Part shown: one piece after another, positions 1 through 7,292 of the stretch
How the letters are laid out: each line of letters opens with the position of its first letter
Numbering within the stretch: the first letter of the stretch is position 1
Assembly (NCBI GenBank): GCA_945862455.1
Contig: CAMAXU010000018.1
Coordinates: 1 to 34,639, forward strand
Length of the DNA stretch: 34,639 nt
Reading direction: 5' to 3'
DNA from: Rickettsia typhi
GTDB lineage: Bacteria; Pseudomonadota; Alphaproteobacteria; Rickettsiales; UBA1997
Notes under the pieces: generated by a model
The model's input: only the letters and a program-made list of their open reading frames with translations
The model's database searches: none
What the model was told of the DNA's origin: nothing
Translations under genes and position numbers: made by a program

Positions 1-166
1 CAGTTATACCGGCGATTGGAGAAGCTTTGGTTAAACTTTGGGCAGCAGCGATTTTAGATTTTTTGACCAAGCCGTTGGCGGTCATTACTCCGGCGATTAA
101 AATTCCTATGATTGCGATAACGGCGGAGAGTTCGATTAGGGTGAAGGCGGTTTTATTTTTATACAT
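1..166 (-). CDS. Type IV pilin-like / pseudopilin protein, N-terminal part (runs off the window)
   Basis: The minus-strand frame opens with ATG at 166 and stays open for 55 codons to the window edge. The protein begins MYKNKTAFTLIELSAVIAII. This is a textbook prepilin N-terminus: a short basic leader, an A/F cleavage junction, then TLIEL with the conserved Glu at mature position 5, followed by a hydrophobic helix (about residues 8-27). Proteins of this class are processed by prepilin peptidase PilD and assemble into type IV pili or type II secretion pseudopili at the inner membrane. Only the conserved helix is visible, so major pilin, minor pilin and pseudopilin cannot be told apart. It lies 37 bases after mrp on the same strand and may be co-transcribed with it, although the functions are unrelated. 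Confidence 0.85.
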   Translation of the reverse strand, partial: MYKNKTAFTLIELSAVIAIIGILIAGVMTANGLVKKSKIAAAQSLTKASPIAGIT

Positions 167-203
167 CTTATTCGATATTAATTAATCAATGTTCATTAAT
201 TTT

Positions 204-995
204 TTACAAAATCAACTGCGCAATTTTTTGAAAAATCTCAACAGTTTTTGATTTTTTATCCAACAGCACAATCGGTGTTCTTTCTTCACTCGAATCAGAT
301 ATTTCCTGCATAATCGGCACTTCGCCTAAAAATTTTATTGCCATTTTTTCAGCTAATTTTTTCGCACCATCTTTGCCAAATAAATATTTTTTTTCCGTCC
401 CAATTTCTAGATAGGACATATTTTGAATCAAGCCTAAAATTGGAATTTTTAATTTTTCGAAACAATCAATTGATTTTACCACATCAATAACGGAAAGGCT
501 TTGCGGCGTTGAAACAATTACGATTCCGGCAAGTGGAAATTTTTCCGCCATGCTTAAATAAACATCTCCAGTTCCGGGTGGCATGTCGATAATCATAACA
601 TCAACTTCCTTGCCGTCACTTTTCCAATTCACGCTGCGGATTAATTGATAAAGAATTTTTGTGACCATCGGACCACGCCAAACACCAGCTGAATTTGGAT
701 CGGTTAAAGAACCAATTGAAATGCATTTAACACCATACGCAACCAATGGCAAAATTAGGCCATTTTCTTGTTCCGGTTTGTTTTTTAAATTCATTAAATG
801 TGGCACGGAAGGTCCATAAATATCAGCGTCAACTAGTGCCACGTTTTTTCCCATTTGCTGCAAACTAACTGCCAAATTACAGGCTATTGTAGATTTTCCA
901 ACGCCACCTTTCGCCGAGGCAACAGCAATAATTTTTTTAACAGCAACCACATCAGGAATTTGACGCATGAAATCGGATAGAGTTTTTTCAGTCAT
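204..995 (-). CDS. mrp: Mrp/NBP35-type P-loop ATPase, iron-sulfur cluster carrier
   Basis: The 263-residue protein is a MinD/Mrp-family P-loop ATPase. It has a deviant Walker A, KGGVGKST, at residues 29-36, a VDADIYGPS segment and a Walker-B-like DMPPGTGD. The family carries or transfers Fe-S clusters in the cytoplasm. Two oddities are visible. The N-terminal DUF59/MIP18 domain of longer Mrp proteins is absent; only about 20 residues precede the P-loop domain. The C-terminal CxxC that binds the bridging cluster in ApbC/Mrp is also missing: after QNMSYL the sequence reads [11 protein letters not shown] with no cysteine. Cluster-carrier function is therefore inferred from family only. The gene is transcribed divergently from hflK, with 97 bases between the two start codons. 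Confidence 0.9.
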   Translation of the reverse strand: MTEKTLSDFMRQIPDVVAVKKIIAVASAKGGVGKSTIACNLAVSLQQMGKNVALVDADIYGPSVPHLMNLKNKPEQENGLILPLVAYGVKCISIGSLTDPNSAGVWRGPMVTKILYQLIRSVNWKSDGKEVDVMIIDMPPGTGDVYLSMAEKFPLAGIVIVSTPQSLSVIDVVKSIDCFEKLKIPILGLIQNMSYLEIGTEKKYLFGKDGAKKLAEKMAIKFLGEVPIMQEISDSSEERTPIVLLDKKSKTVEIFQKIAQLIL

Positions 996-1012
996 TATGG
1001 AGAAGTTTTTAA

Positions 1013-1041
1013 TTGAAAAAGGATTAGGGCGGCACTAAAAC
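1013..1041 (+). promoter_or_regulatory. Candidate sigma70 promoter for hflK-hflC
   Basis: A -35-like TTGAAA at 1013-1018 and a -10-like TAAAAC at 1036-1041 are separated by exactly 17 bases. Initiation would fall near 1048, giving a leader of about 45 bases to the preferred hflK start at 1093. The same TAAAAC -10 recurs in the better-supported promoter at 28580-28608. This is pattern matching only. Confidence 0.45.
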
Positions 1042-1092
1042 ATTAATTCCTTTCAAAAACAATATTTCAAATCAACGATGTTAAAACTTTTT

Positions 1093-2259
1093 ATGAATAG
1101 TAAAAATGATGGCTCCCAAGGTCCTTGGGGGCCATGGAGCGGCGGCGGTGAGAATAAAGGACCAAAACAGGAAAATCCGAAATCAAAAAAACCCCAACAA
1201 GCACAAAATGATTTGGATGATTTTCTAAAAAAAGCTGATGATTTTTTCAAAAAACTTTTTTCTGGCAATAATTTTTCTGGCAATAATGGTCAAAATGGCT
1301 GGAATAATTTTTCTAAAAAAACTCCGAAATCAATCATTGGCATTTTCATTTTAGGCTTTCTTTTTTTATGGCTTTTAACCGGAGTTTTTAAAGTTGATTC
1401 CGATGAAAACGCCGCCGTTCTTTACTTCGGAAAATTTTATTCAATCGCAACTCCGGGTTTGAATTACCACATTCCCTACCCTTTTGGTCAAGTAATCAAA
1501 AAAAGCGTTACAACTGTTAACAGTGAAGAATTTGGTTTTTCTTCCAGTTCGCGCAAATCTGAAAAAAGAAATTTCGACGCTGAAAGTTTAATGCTTACGG
1601 GAGACGAAAATATCGTCGATATTGAATTCCAGATTCAATGGCAAATTGCCAATATTCGCGATTTCGTTTTCAACATCGCCGAACCAAATCAGGCAATCCG
1701 CAAAGCATCTGAAGGCGCAATGCGCGAGATTATTGCCCGCACTCCAATCGCCAGCGCTTTGGCAGATGGCAAAGCTAAAATCGAAGCAGAAGTAAAAGAT
1801 TTATTACAACAAACCTTAGATTCTTACGGCGCCGGCGTTCGCATCGTTTCAGTGCAATTGCACCGCGTTGATCCACCGTCGCAAGTAATTGACGCTTTCC
1901 GCGATGTTCAAACTGCCAAAGCCGACAAAGAAAAAGAAATTAACCAAGCTCAATCTTATGCCAACGATATCATTCCAAGAGCACGCGGCGCAGCTTCGCA
2001 GCTTAAAGAACAATCAGAAGCTTATGCGCAAGAAGTTGTAACCAATTCTAAAGGTGAAGCCGAAAGATTTTTGTCGGTTTACAATCAATATGTAAAAGCC
2101 AAACAAGTTACAAAAAAACGGATTTATTTAGAAACCATGGAAAAAATTTATCATAATAATGACAAAATTTTTATCGATAAAAGCGCTGCCAAATCAGGCG
2201 TGATGCCCTATTTTCCTTTAAACGAAATTTCTTCATCACCAAAAGCGGGGAGCAAATAA
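1093..2259 (+). CDS. hflK: HflK, SPFH-domain subunit of the FtsH protease modulator
   Basis: The 388-residue protein has the HflK layout: a Gly/Pro/Trp-rich, charged N-terminal tail (GPWGPWSGGGENKGPK), one membrane span at about residues 80-99, then a band-7/SPFH domain (DENAAVLYFGKF onward) and a charged C-terminal helix. HflK pairs with HflC in a large inner-membrane assembly that encloses FtsH and tunes degradation of membrane proteins. An ATG at 1078 is in frame, but it adds only five residues (MLKLF). The ATG at 1093 gives the usual polar N-terminus and is preferred. The stop overlaps the hflC start by one base (TAATG), indicating coupled translation. The hflK-hflC-htrA order is common in alphaproteobacteria. 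Confidence 0.95.
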   Translation: MNSKNDGSQGPWGPWSGGGENKGPKQENPKSKKPQQAQNDLDDFLKKADDFFKKLFSGNNFSGNNGQNGWNNFSKKTPKSIIGIFILGFLFLWLLTGVFKVDSDENAAVLYFGKFYSIATPGLNYHIPYPFGQVIKKSVTTVNSEEFGFSSSSRKSEKRNFDAESLMLTGDENIVDIEFQIQWQIANIRDFVFNIAEPNQAIRKASEGAMREIIARTPIASALADGKAKIEAEVKDLLQQTLDSYGAGVRIVSVQLHRVDPPSQVIDAFRDVQTAKADKEKEINQAQSYANDIIPRARGAASQLKEQSEAYAQEVVTNSKGEAERFLSVYNQYVKAKQVTKKRIYLETMEKIYHNNDKIFIDKSAAKSGVMPYFPLNEISSSPKAGSK

Positions 2260-3116
2260 TGACTTATCAAACTAAAAAAATTCTTATCATTTCAACAATC
2301 GCAATTTTACTTTTTTTAAGCACAATTTTTACGGTTGATCAAAGGCAACAGGTTTTAATTTTACAATTCGGTCAACCGATTCGCACTATTAACAAACCAG
2401 GAATAAAATTTAAAATTCCACTTTTACAAAATGCTGTTTTCTTTGACAAAAGAATTATCGATTTGGGCATTTCGGAGCAGGAAGTTATTGCTTCGGATCA
2501 AAAACGCTTAATCATTAATGCTTTTGCTAAATATCAAATTATTGATCCCTTGAAGTTTTACACGACAGTTGGAACAACTCAGGGTTTTGCCAATAAAATT
2601 TCTGGCATATTAGATTCAAGCTTGCGCCAAGTGATTGGAGAAGTGACTTTGAGCGAACTCTTGACCGAAAATCGCAGCAATATTATGGCAAAAATCAAAG
2701 ATGTTGTAAGTGCAGCATCCGAAATTTTTGGAGTAAAAATTGTTGATGTGCGCATTATGCGCGCCGATTTGCCGAAAGAAAATAGCGACGCAATTTACGC
2801 CAGAATGCAAACTGAACGCGAAAAAGAAGCTCGCGAAATTAGAGCCAATGGCGCCGAAGAAGCCGATAAAATTCGCGCTGCTGCCGATAAAGAAAGGACA
2901 ATAATTCTTGCCGAAGCCAAAAAAAATTCCGATATAACCAGAGGAAATGGCGAGGCTGAATCAAATAAAATTTACGCCAATTCTTACGGCCGCGATCCCG
3001 AATTTGCCGATTTCTATCGTTCGATGAGCGCTTATAAAGAAGCATTGAATAGCGAAAAAACAAAGATGGTGATTTCCCCCGATGGAGAATTTTTTAAGTA
3101 TTTTGGGAATAAGTAA
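2259..3116 (+). CDS. hflC: HflC, SPFH-domain subunit of the FtsH protease modulator
   Basis: The 285-residue protein has one N-terminal transmembrane helix (about residues 8-25) followed by an SPFH domain. Recognisable segments are VDQRQQVLILQFGQP, RQVIGEVTLSELLTENR and a long Ala/Glu/Arg-rich helix ending in SMSAYKEAL, all typical of HflC. It acts with HflK around FtsH on the periplasmic face of the inner membrane. The start codon shares a base with the hflK stop, so the two are translationally coupled in the fixed stoichiometry the complex needs. Two bases after its stop a palindromic repeat begins, which may also end the transcript. Confidence 0.95.
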   Translation: MTYQTKKILIISTIAILLFLSTIFTVDQRQQVLILQFGQPIRTINKPGIKFKIPLLQNAVFFDKRIIDLGISEQEVIASDQKRLIINAFAKYQIIDPLKFYTTVGTTQGFANKISGILDSSLRQVIGEVTLSELLTENRSNIMAKIKDVVSAASEIFGVKIVDVRIMRADLPKENSDAIYARMQTEREKEAREIRANGAEEADKIRAAADKERTIILAEAKKNSDITRGNGEAESNKIYANSYGRDPEFADFYRSMSAYKEALNSEKTKMVISPDGEFFKYFGNK

Positions 3117-3118
3117 TC

Positions 3119-3213
3119 CTCGCCGCAGGACGGGATTTGCAATCCCGTCCTCACTTTCAGTTCAAATTTAAACAAGGGAATGAACATGTGGACTGGGTTA
3201 CAAACCCAGTCCA
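3119..3213. repeat. Double-hairpin palindromic repeat (REP-like), copy 1, complete
   Basis: Two perfect hairpins lie about 40 bases apart. The first has a 10-bp stem (GGACGGGATT, loop TGC, 3128-3150). The second has an 11-bp stem (TGGACTGGGTT, loop ACA, 3189-3213). The first 79 bases (3119-3197) recur without a single mismatch at 3893-3971, inside a GNAT pseudogene. The build resembles REP/BIME elements that can be mobilised by RAYT-type transposases, but no such transposase is in the window. Placed just after hflC, it could also work as a transcription end or mRNA-stabilising structure. Confidence 0.9.
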
Positions 3214-3348
3214 GCGCAGAGTGATGTTTCCGACTTTTTTGCGAACTTGTCGCAGCAGCTTATTAATTTTTTGTCATAAACAAAATGACTTTTTTGAATT
3301 TTTGTTTATCCTTTTTGGTATAAAACCGATTTTTAATCAAATTAATTT

Positions 3349-3813
3349 ATGATCCAGAGCCTTACATATCGCAAAGCTGCAATAAATGATCTAGAGCAAA
3401 TCGTTAATCTGCTTCTTGAAGATGAACTTGGTCAAACCCGCGAGAGTAAAAAGCCGGAATTAAATCAGAACTACATCGAGGCGTTTCGTAAAATAAATGC
3501 TGACCCTAATCAATATCTGATGGTCGTGGAAAGTAACCATGAGATTGTTGCAACATGCCATCTGACAATAATGCCATCCCTTACTTTTACAGGCTCTACG
3601 AGAATGCAGATTGAAGCCGTGCGCGTAATAGAAAAACATCGAGGTCATAAAATTGGTGAATGGATGATGAATGCCGCGATCACTTATGCAAAATCAAAAG
3701 GGGCAACAATTCTGCAATTAACAACAAATAAAAAGCGCCCTAGAGCAAAAACTTTCTATGAAAAAATAGGCTTTGAAGCAAGCCATGAAGGAATGAAACT
3801 ATATTTGAAATGA
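3349..3813 (+). CDS. GNAT-family N-acetyltransferase
   Basis: The 154-residue protein fits a single GNAT fold. It starts with LTYRKAAINDLEQIVNLL (strand 1 and helix 1), continues through IVATCHLTIMPSLTF, and has motif A as IEAVRVIEKHRGHKIGEWMM, a variant of the acetyl-CoA loop R-x-x-G-x-G/A, here RGHKIG. It ends with a typical RAKTFYEKIGFEASHEGMKLYL segment. GNATs move an acetyl group from acetyl-CoA to an amine; the substrate cannot be read from sequence. The stop overlaps the start of the broken GNAT gene that follows (ATGA, 3810-3813). The gene is flanked by the two exact copies of the palindromic repeat, so this segment looks mobile or recombinationally active within the hflC-htrA interval. 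Confidence 0.88.
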   Translation: MIQSLTYRKAAINDLEQIVNLLLEDELGQTRESKKPELNQNYIEAFRKINADPNQYLMVVESNHEIVATCHLTIMPSLTFTGSTRMQIEAVRVIEKHRGHKIGEWMMNAAITYAKSKGATILQLTTNKKRPRAKTFYEKIGFEASHEGMKLYLK

Positions 3814-4154
3814 TCATAAAAAAATACGAAACAGAAAGATTAATTTTGCGGCAGTGGCAAGAGTCTGATATTGCGCCATTTGCAGAAATGAACTCGCCGC
3901 AGGACGGGATTTGCAATCCCGTCCTCACTTTCAGTTCAAATTTAAACAAGGGAATGAACATGTGGACTGGGATGACAATTGGCAAGAAGTTGCTTGATGA
4001 ATGCGAAAAAAAAGCAAAAAATATCGGCGCCAAAAAAAAGAAAGTTCAACAAATTTTAATTGTTTGCGGCGATCATGATATGCAGAAATTTTCTTTGCTT
4101 GAAACTATAAATATGAAGGTTGCAAGTAGGTGGTATACAAGAAAAACTACTTAA
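3810..4154 (+). pseudogene. Chimeric GNAT remnant joined through a palindromic repeat
   Basis: The frame is open for 114 codons but does not encode a normal GNAT. Residues 1-28 (MIIKKYETERLILRQWQESD and the residues after it) are the start of a RimJ/RimL-type GNAT. About 26 residues translated from the palindromic repeat follow. Then comes IGKKLLDECEKKAKNIGAKK and a CGDHD...VASRWYTRK tail, which look like the acetyl-CoA motif and C-terminus of another GNAT subfamily. The whole middle of a GNAT domain is missing, so activity is very unlikely. The simplest explanation is a deletion between two repeat copies, or insertion with deletion, that fused two acetyltransferase remnants in frame. Whether it is expressed is unknown. 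Confidence 0.7.
3893..3971. repeat. Palindromic repeat, copy 2, truncated and in-frame
   Basis: These 79 bases are identical to 3119-3197, at an offset of 774 bases. Identity ends exactly after TGGACTGGG, the left arm of the second hairpin, where the sequence passes into GNAT coding sequence (ATGACAATTGG). The first hairpin (GGACGGGATT, loop TGC) is intact and is translated as part of the GNAT remnant. The lack of any difference between the copies implies a recent duplication or active homogenisation. Confidence 0.92.
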
Positions 4155-4197
4155 ATTATTTATTTTAAAATCTAACATAAAAACACTAACAACAATC

Positions 4198-5682
4198 ATG
4201 AATCCAATAAAACTCTCAATTTCACTCTGCATTTTTTTGGCATTTTCAAACCAAGCTTTCGCCCAAAAAGCCAATACAAAAATAGAATCAATCCCATCCA
4301 AAGCGAATGTAATGAACGGTTTTGCTGATATTGTTGAAGAGCTTCTTCCTGCGGTTGTTAACATTTCTACAACTCAAGAAGTGCAAAATATTAACAATTC
4401 TGTCGATCAATCTTTGCTTGGCGATTTACCAAAAAGTCCGATTTTGGAAGATTTTAGAAGCCAACTCGAAAACCAATTTCGCGGTCAACAAAATACTAGA
4501 AAAAAAGTTGCTTCAATTGGTTCCGGTTTTTTAATTTCAAAAGATGGATTTGTTGTGACTATTTTCCACGTAGTTGAAGATGCCAGCGAAATCACAGTTT
4601 CACTAAGCGACGGTAGCAAATATAAAGCCAAAGTTATCGGCGTTGATAAAAAAACTGACTTAGCTTTGTTGAAAATTAATCCAGAAAAAGAATTAAAATT
4701 CGTCAAATTCGGTGATTCCGACAAATCTCGAATTGGTGATTGGGCAATCATTATCGGCAATCCTTACGGACTTGGCGGCTCGGTTTCCATCGGCATCGTT
4801 TCCGCACGCAGTCGCGATATTAACAATAATCAATCTGACGATTTCATTCAAACTGACGCCGCAATTAATAAAGGAAATTCTGGCGGCCCAATGTTTAACG
4901 TGCGCGGCGAAGTGATCGGCATTAACACTGCAATTTATTCACCTTCCGGCGGCAGCATTGGCATTGGTTTCGCCCGCACTTCTGCAACCGCAACGCAAGT
5001 GATTCGTCAATTAAGAGAACAAGGCGAAGTTACGCGCGGCTGGCTTGGAATCTCGGTTCAAGACGTTTCCGAAGAAATTGCCGAATCAATGAAAATTGAA
5101 AAAAACCGTGGCGCTTTTGTGACCGAAGTTACCAAAGATGGACCAGCTGACAAAGGCGGAATAATTCCAACTGACGTAATTATCAAACTTGATGAACAAG
5201 AAATTTCTGAGATGAAAATTTTACCAAAAACAGTTTCAAAATTTCCGATTGGAAAATCGGTTAAGGTTACTCTTCTAAGACGCGGCAAGCTTAAATATTT
5301 AAACGTAAAAGTTGGAAAAATGCGCGATGAAGATTTTAAAAAAGCTGAGATAAAACCGGTTGAAAAAAGAGTTTTAGTAAAACCAACATTTCAAATCATG
5401 GGTTTAGGATTGGTAGAAATAAATGACAGAATCAGAAAAAGTAAAAACCTTGATAACAACCTTGAAGGTTTGTTAGTTGCAGAAATTAGTCCTAAATCTG
5501 AAGCCGCTGAAAAAGGCATGATTCAAGGCGATATAATTTTATCAGCAAACCAAACACCCATTGCTTCAGTGGACGAATTAAAACAGGAAATCGAAGACTC
5601 AAGAAAAACTACCAACAAAAAACTTTTCTTGTTTTTGAAACGCAACGAAACCAATTATCCCGTGGTTTTGACGGTGAAATAA
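4198..5682 (+). CDS. htrA: Periplasmic Do/DegP (HtrA) serine protease
   Basis: The 494-residue protein begins with a signal peptide (MNPIKLSISLCIFLAFSNQA, probable cleavage after AFA). The trypsin-like domain carries the triad His124 (FHVVEDA), Asp154 (KTDLALL) and Ser228 (GNSGGP). PDZ1 starts near Trp282 (GWLGISVQDV) and a second PDZ spans roughly residues 405-490. This is the full Do-family plan: an oligomeric periplasmic protease/chaperone that removes misfolded envelope proteins. An upstream in-frame ATG at 4120 would bury the signal peptide behind 26 residues from the GNAT remnant, so 4198 is chosen. Its place after hflKC is the common alphaproteobacterial arrangement. The stop abuts the ispE ATG directly. 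Confidence 0.95.
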   Translation: MNPIKLSISLCIFLAFSNQAFAQKANTKIESIPSKANVMNGFADIVEELLPAVVNISTTQEVQNINNSVDQSLLGDLPKSPILEDFRSQLENQFRGQQNTRKKVASIGSGFLISKDGFVVTIFHVVEDASEITVSLSDGSKYKAKVIGVDKKTDLALLKINPEKELKFVKFGDSDKSRIGDWAIIIGNPYGLGGSVSIGIVSARSRDINNNQSDDFIQTDAAINKGNSGGPMFNVRGEVIGINTAIYSPSGGSIGIGFARTSATATQVIRQLREQGEVTRGWLGISVQDVSEEIAESMKIEKNRGAFVTEVTKDGPADKGGIIPTDVIIKLDEQEISEMKILPKTVSKFPIGKSVKVTLLRRGKLKYLNVKVGKMRDEDFKKAEIKPVEKRVLVKPTFQIMGLGLVEINDRIRKSKNLDNNLEGLLVAEISPKSEAAEKGMIQGDIILSANQTPIASVDELKQEIEDSRKTTNKKLFLFLKRNETNYPVVLTVK

Positions 5683-6639
5683 ATGACAAATCTTCCTAAA
5701 AAAATAAAATCTATTGCGGATGCTGCAATTCACTCGCCGCGTAGCAATTCAAAACAAACCCAAATTCAACGAAAGTGGAATTTGATTAAATATAAATGTC
5801 CGGCAAAAATTAATTTATTCTTGAAGCTTACAGGCAAAAGAGCTGATGGCTATCACCAATTAGAATCTCTTTTTGCTTTTCTTGATTTGGCAGATGAACT
5901 TTCGATGCAAGAAAGTAAAAATTTTACACTAGAAATCGGTGGCGAATTTGGTGAATTAGTTGATCAAAAAGAAAATCTTTTCACCAAAATTTTGGATTAT
6001 TTCGCCACCGAATTTTCAATTTCAAAAAACCTCAAAATTAAAATCACAAAAAATATTCCCGTTGGCGCTGGTCTTGGCGGCGGCTCATCTGACGCTGCTT
6101 ATTTTATGCGTGGCTTAAATGAAATTTTTGAGCTTGGTTTATCGCTTGCAGAACTTCAAAAAATTTCTCTAAAATTTGGTTCTGACATTTTTTTTCTTTT
6201 AGGAAATAAAGCCGCAATTGTAAAAGGTCGAGGCGAAATTATTGAAGAATTTCCTCAATTTTCATCAATTCCCGCACTTTTAATTAACCCAAAAATTTTA
6301 GTTTCAACCAAAGAAATTTTTAACAAATTTGACGGAAATTTTTCTAAAGAAATTCCAACCAAAGATTTGCTTAAAAAAGATATTTTTGACTTAATAGAAA
6401 ATTTTCCAAATGATATGGAAAAGCCAGCAATTTCAACACTGCCGCTGATTTATGAAATTATTGAAAATCTAAAAAATTCAGGCGCTAAAATTGCAAAAAT
6501 GTCGGGAAGTGGCGCGACTTGTTTTGGAATTTTTGAAAATGAAAAAAAATTGGATTTGGCACAAAAAATTTTAACCAAAAAATTTCCTAATTTTTTCATT
6601 AAGAAAGCTCAAATTCGAGATACAGGATTTCAAATATAA
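5683..6639 (+). CDS. ispE: 4-diphosphocytidyl-2-C-methyl-D-erythritol kinase
   Basis: This is the GHMP kinase of the MEP isoprenoid pathway, which phosphorylates CDP-methylerythritol at the 2-OH. Visible motifs are CPAKINLFLKLTGKRADGYH with catalytic Lys42, the ATP loop GAGLGGGSSDAA (130 onward) with Asp137, and the C-terminal MSGSGATCFGIF. The protein is 318 residues from the ATG at 5683, and the conserved part begins about 32 residues later than in E. coli. That extra leader is largely translated from a palindromic repeat (5713-5784) related to 12219-12289. A TTG at 5782 would give a normal-length protein (MIKYKCPAKINLF), so either the leader is translated or it is untranslated and the start is TTG. 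Coupling to the htrA stop favours the ATG. Confidence 0.93.
   Translation: MTNLPKKIKSIADAAIHSPRSNSKQTQIQRKWNLIKYKCPAKINLFLKLTGKRADGYHQLESLFAFLDLADELSMQESKNFTLEIGGEFGELVDQKENLFTKILDYFATEFSISKNLKIKITKNIPVGAGLGGGSSDAAYFMRGLNEIFELGLSLAELQKISLKFGSDIFFLLGNKAAIVKGRGEIIEEFPQFSSIPALLINPKILVSTKEIFNKFDGNFSKEIPTKDLLKKDIFDLIENFPNDMEKPAISTLPLIYEIIENLKNSGAKIAKMSGSGATCFGIFENEKKLDLAQKILTKKFPNFFIKKAQIRDTGFQI
5713..5784 (+). repeat. RPE-like repeat inside the ispE leader
   Basis: These 72 bases match the reverse complement of 12219-12289 at about 59 of 72 positions by hand alignment, with one gap. Shared blocks include ATTGCGGATGCT, AGCAATTCAAAA and a hairpin AAATTCAAC-GAAA-GTGGAATTT (one mismatch in the stem). 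The reading frame passes through, adding the peptide IADAAIHSPRSNSKQ and nearby residues to IspE. Insertion of short palindromic elements in frame is a known habit of Rickettsia (RPEs); this family is not one I recognise. Confidence 0.75.
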
Positions 6640-6641
6640 AA

Positions 6642-7121
6642 ATGCAAAAACCAACTTTCGGCCTACAATCAATAGAACAAAAGCTTTCCAGCCTACTAAA
6701 GCCAATGTTTCAAGGTAGCAAAAAAGAATTTATCATGATTAATAATCTGGTAAAAAACTGGGAAGAAATTATCGGAAAAAAATATGCCGTTTTTTGCTAT
6801 CCGAAATCTGTAGTTTTAGGAAAAGATAATTATATCGGCGGCAAACTAACGATCGGCGTTTACAATTCAGCAGTGGGATTTTTTTTAGAAAATAATTCTG
6901 AAATTATTTTGGAAAGAATCGCAACTTTTTACGGCTTTAAATCAATTTCTAAAATTATTATTAAACAAGAGCCGAAAGTTGTAGATGTTAATTTGAACTT
7001 AGAAATCAAGCTTCCAGAGCAGCAAGAAAAATTTCTAAAAGGAAAGATTGATGATATTGAAGATAAGGATTTAGCAGCAACTTTGCAGAAATTGGGCAGG
7101 GAAATTTTTAAGAAGGATTAA
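6642..7121 (+). CDS. dciA: DUF721/DciA-like protein, probable helicase-loading factor
   Basis: The 159-residue protein has the DUF721 signature: an N-terminal SIEQKLSSLLKPMF helix, the conserved Trp-centred NLVKNWEEIIGKKYA, then YPKSV and a beta-rich LTIGVYNSAVGFFLENN segment. The tail after about residue 110 is polar and Glu/Lys-rich. DciA proteins bind DnaB and help load the replicative helicase in bacteria that lack DnaC; this role is established for the family and inferred here. It starts two bases after the ispE stop, so it is likely co-transcribed with ispE. It is the last gene of the plus-strand run and is followed by a large hairpin. Confidence 0.78.
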   Translation: MQKPTFGLQSIEQKLSSLLKPMFQGSKKEFIMINNLVKNWEEIIGKKYAVFCYPKSVVLGKDNYIGGKLTIGVYNSAVGFFLENNSEIILERIATFYGFKSISKIIIKQEPKVVDVNLNLEIKLPEQQEKFLKGKIDDIEDKDLAATLQKLGREIFKKD

Positions 7122-7130
7122 TGAAATCTT

Positions 7131-7292
7131 AGAGCCTGTCTTAAATCTTTTTTAATCCCAGATTTTGGCATATTTTTAGCGCTTTTTTGACAAAATTATG
7201 ACGAGTATCTGGATATACTTGGAGTAATTTTGTCAAAAAATAAGCAAAAATAGGACGAAATATGGGATTAAAAAAGATTTAAGACAGGTTCT
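7131..7292. repeat. Long (about 160-base) imperfect palindrome between convergent genes
   Basis: The left arm begins AGAGCCTGTCTTAAATC and the right arm ends GATTTAAGACAGGTTCT. The arms stay complementary, with scattered mismatches, for about 75 bases each: the poly-T/AATCCCA block, TATTTTT and TTTTTTGACAAAATTA all pair. The centre is AGTATCTGGATATACT. It fills the gap between dciA (plus) and lipA (minus) and its right end touches the lipA stop codon, so it may act as a two-way terminator. The outer 19 bases recur exactly at 16351-16369, which marks it as one copy of a dispersed family. Confidence 0.88.

Noticed and set aside
1053-1283. Minus-strand Phe/Pro-rich frame opposite the hflK start
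   Set aside because: It is a shadow of the Gly/Pro/Lys-rich hflK N-terminus with no independent support.
3293-3325. TTGAAT and TATAAA as promoter of the GNAT gene
   Set aside because: The spacing is 19 bases and the region is T-rich enough to give such matches by chance.
3137-3352. 71-codon plus-strand frame through the palindromic repeat
   Set aside because: It is mostly the repeat and AT-rich spacer, has no family resemblance and overlaps the GNAT start.
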